Made by a program: the position numbers and the translations under genes. The notes beneath the pieces are model-generated. The model searched no databases. It had not been told where the DNA came from and worked only from the letters and a program-made list of their open reading frames with translations. Below, piece by piece: positions 63,656 to 64,000 of a stretch of 64,000 bases of DNA; position 1 is the first letter of the stretch, and the number at the start of each line of letters is the position of its first letter. The stretch is from Nemertoderma westbladi. Taxonomy: Eukaryota > Xenacoelomorpha > Nemertodermatida > Nemertodermatidae. The stretch spans positions 97,070 to 161,069 of the forward strand of contig JAUCBJ010008857.1 of assembly GCA_032718475.1 (NCBI GenBank), read 5' to 3'.

Positions 63656-64000
63656 AGACCTGTGCTGGGTAACAAATTCCCGTTTTCTAATCAACAACAT
63701 TTCCAGCAAAATTACTGCATAAATTATAAGTGTTGGAGACATCCTAAATTCAAAGAATATTAAAGCAAGGCTCCACCATCGGTCTCCAATTATTTACTAT
63801 TCAGGAACTTATTTGTGATTTATTATAGCGCCCCATGGCGGTAGCCACCCAGAGGTTCATTATTCGCAGAACAACAATCAAAACTAAATGATAATAAATC
63901 AGAATCGATTTTAACGTAACTAATAAATCTCCAAACATCACCCCAAACAATCGTGCGTACGCCGTAATGTTACACGTTCGTGGGGCCTTCGCGCAGCACG

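Larger units (their letters stand above)
63007..64000. other. Unassigned AT-rich end of window
   Basis: No gene recognised. The word GGAACCAAAACAATAAAC at 63558-63575 equals a piece of the SINE tail at 19092-19354, so a trace of that SINE may be present. The frame at 63428-63622 (minus) is unsupported. Confidence 0.4.

Overview
This window is eukaryotic, animal-like genomic DNA made almost entirely of transposable elements and tandem repeats. I found no host gene I could name and nothing prokaryotic. APE-type non-LTR retrotransposons, a Ty3/Gypsy-like and a BEL/Pao-like LTR element, tRNA-derived SINEs, a TTAA-flanked piggyBac-like MITE and long minisatellites together suggest a marine invertebrate. 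Frequent TAGGCCTA and ACCGGT words are compatible with an echinoderm-like genome, but that is only an impression.

Layout. 1-4740: AT-rich unrecognised DNA, then a decayed CR1/L2-like LINE (minus strand) split by the 3' end of another LINE. 4741-7695: a 30-bp minisatellite containing an exact 960-bp tandem duplication. 7716-11785: an old LINE-A relic, an inverted SINE pair with a 13-bp target duplication, and a 26-bp satellite of about 73 copies. 12003-13601: a piggyBac-like MITE. 14055-18984: a complete LTR retrotransposon with LTRs that read as identical and open gag and pol. 19092-29160: SINEs, nested LINE-A copies, a LINE-C fragment, two long inverted repeats and a 29-bp hairpin array. 30270-32515: a 55-bp G-rich minisatellite. 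32866-41362: a 65-bp minisatellite split by a nearly full-length LINE-A, which is itself split by an intact two-ORF LINE-B. 41363-45170: a second, decayed LINE-B in which two parts of the reverse transcriptase region have become tandem arrays and into which a SINE has inserted. 46735-47875: short AT-rich arrays. 49676-56039: a broken BEL/Pao gag-pol. 56810-58219: an intact 469-codon ORF of unknown function. 59486-64000: LINE-A fragments and unassigned DNA.

How the parts relate. LINE-A (EN-RT, tail of TAG repeats) is the main local coloniser: about a dozen pieces on both strands, including insertions into its own older copies. LINE-B1 (ORF1+ORF2, poly-A) and the LTR element are the youngest and best preserved. 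A tRNA-derived SINE shares its 3' tail with a LINE 3'UTR in the same window, which suggests how it moves. Many arrays sit in or beside retroelements, and two can be traced to LINE-B coding sequence.

Most notable: (1) the young LTR element has YVDN instead of YVDD in its reverse transcriptase and DTY instead of DTG/DSG in its protease; (2) the unrecognised intact ORF at 56810-58219; (3) satellites born from a LINE reverse transcriptase gene; (4) the inverted SINE pair that appears to have moved as one unit. All calls come from reading the sequence; no alignment or database search was run.
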